Positions 5,511-5,816 of a DNA stretch of 5,816 nt are shown here, one piece after another. Position 1 is the first letter of the stretch. Every line of letters begins with the position of its first letter. Source of the DNA: Rhodospirillaceae bacterium (GTDB taxonomy: Bacteria > Pseudomonadota > Alphaproteobacteria > Dongiales > Dongiaceae); assembly GCA_016794075.1 (NCBI GenBank), contig JAEUKU010000248.1, forward strand, positions 1 to 5,816. Reading direction: 5' to 3'. The notes under the pieces were generated by a model that did no database searches, had not been told where the DNA came from, and saw only the letters and a list, made by a program, of their open reading frames with translations. The translations under genes and the position numbers were made by a program.

Positions 5511-5816
5511 ATGAAGGAAACGCAGCGCGGCGGCAGATCGGCAGCGGATGGCAAGTCGGCCGCCCGCCAGGGGCGCAAGCCTGGGATCAAGCCGAAACCC
5601 AAGGTCGCCAATGGCGAGGCCCAGTTCCAGGACCCGCATCACGTCGCCTCGCGCGAGGCGCGGCTGGAGGCGGCCATCGGCCGCGAGGTGCGGACCTTCC
5701 GCCATCAGCTGAACATGACGGTGACGCAGCTGGCGCAGGCCGCCAACATGTCGGCCGGCATGCTGTCGAAGATCGAGAACGGCCAGACCTCGCCCTCGCT
5801 CGCCACGCTGACCGAA
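5511..5816 (+). CDS. XRE-family helix-turn-helix regulator, N-terminal part (3' end outside window)
   Basis: The first 102 residues of a DNA-binding regulator that runs off the window. A basic, low-complexity N-terminal tail of about 45 residues (RQGRKPGIKPKPKV at 19-32) precedes a Cro/C1-type helix-turn-helix: the first helix is REVRTFRHQLNM (58-69), then TVTQLAQAA (70-78), then the recognition helix SAGMLSKIENG (81-91) followed by QTSPSLATLTE. The SKIENGQTSPSLATL motif is typical of XRE regulators that carry a C-terminal cupin sensor domain, so a cupin domain beyond the window is likely but not seen. ATG 5511 is chosen because GGTGGGG (5500-5506) sits four bases upstream and because the candidate promoter at 5445-5473 lies before it. 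In-frame ATGs at 5445 and 5469 would extend the protein by 22 or 14 residues but would place the promoter -10 box in coding sequence. The target genes are unknown. Confidence 0.85.
   Translation, partial: MKETQRGGRSAADGKSAARQGRKPGIKPKPKVANGEAQFQDPHHVASREARLEAAIGREVRTFRHQLNMTVTQLAQAANMSAGMLSKIENGQTSPSLATLTE

Noticed and set aside
4869..5705. Minus-strand open frame of 278 codons spanning the PAS_5 gene and the XRE start
   Set aside because: It runs antisense to two well-supported genes and across their promoters, and its translation is Arg/Ala/His-rich without domain motifs. Long antisense frames are common opposite GC-biased genes.

Overview
The window is GC-rich and densely coded, with every gene on the + strand and strong G/C bias at third codon positions. 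The gene families (heterotetrameric sarcosine oxidase, a GATase1-AraC regulator, a PAS_5-type protein, an XRE regulator with a basic N-terminal tail) and the promoter style point to an Alphaproteobacterium, most likely Rhodospirillales or Rhizobiales. This assignment is an inference from gene families, not a database match.

Region 1 (1-3272) is the end of a sarcosine-oxidase-type operon. It holds the C-terminal half of the alpha subunit (soxA, open at the window start), the gamma subunit (soxG, one base after the soxA stop, with its AGGAG ribosome binding site inside the soxA end), and a 349-residue DJ-1/PfpI-AraC (GlxA/GbdR/SouR-like) regulator whose ATG overlaps the soxG stop as ATGA. Expected biology: oxidative N-demethylation of sarcosine (or a related N-methyl amine) with transfer of the C1 unit to tetrahydrofolate, with the regulator made from the same transcript and probably sensing the substrate or an upstream betaine metabolite.

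Region 2 (3273-4817) begins with a 75-bp gap holding a small hairpin at the regulator stop codon and two TTCCGGAA palindromes 36 bp apart, one of them inside a possible promoter. It is followed by a stand-alone ATP-grasp ligase of the pre-ATP-grasp/PGM1 (peptide ligase) type. This is the most interesting gene: the family joins amino acids or peptides through acyl-phosphate intermediates, yet no recognisable partner or substrate gene lies beside it.

Region 3 (4818-5816) holds a PAS_5-family small protein (4905-5405) and the start of an XRE-family helix-turn-helix regulator (5511 to window end, truncated). Each is preceded by the same 12-bp sequence CGCTATGCTGCG containing a TATGCT -10 box, each with a -35-like hexamer 17 bp upstream, so both probably have their own sigma70-type promoter.

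No RNA genes, mobile elements, CRISPR arrays or gene-free stretches longer than 300 bases were found. The longest gene-free stretches are 75, 87 and 105 bases.
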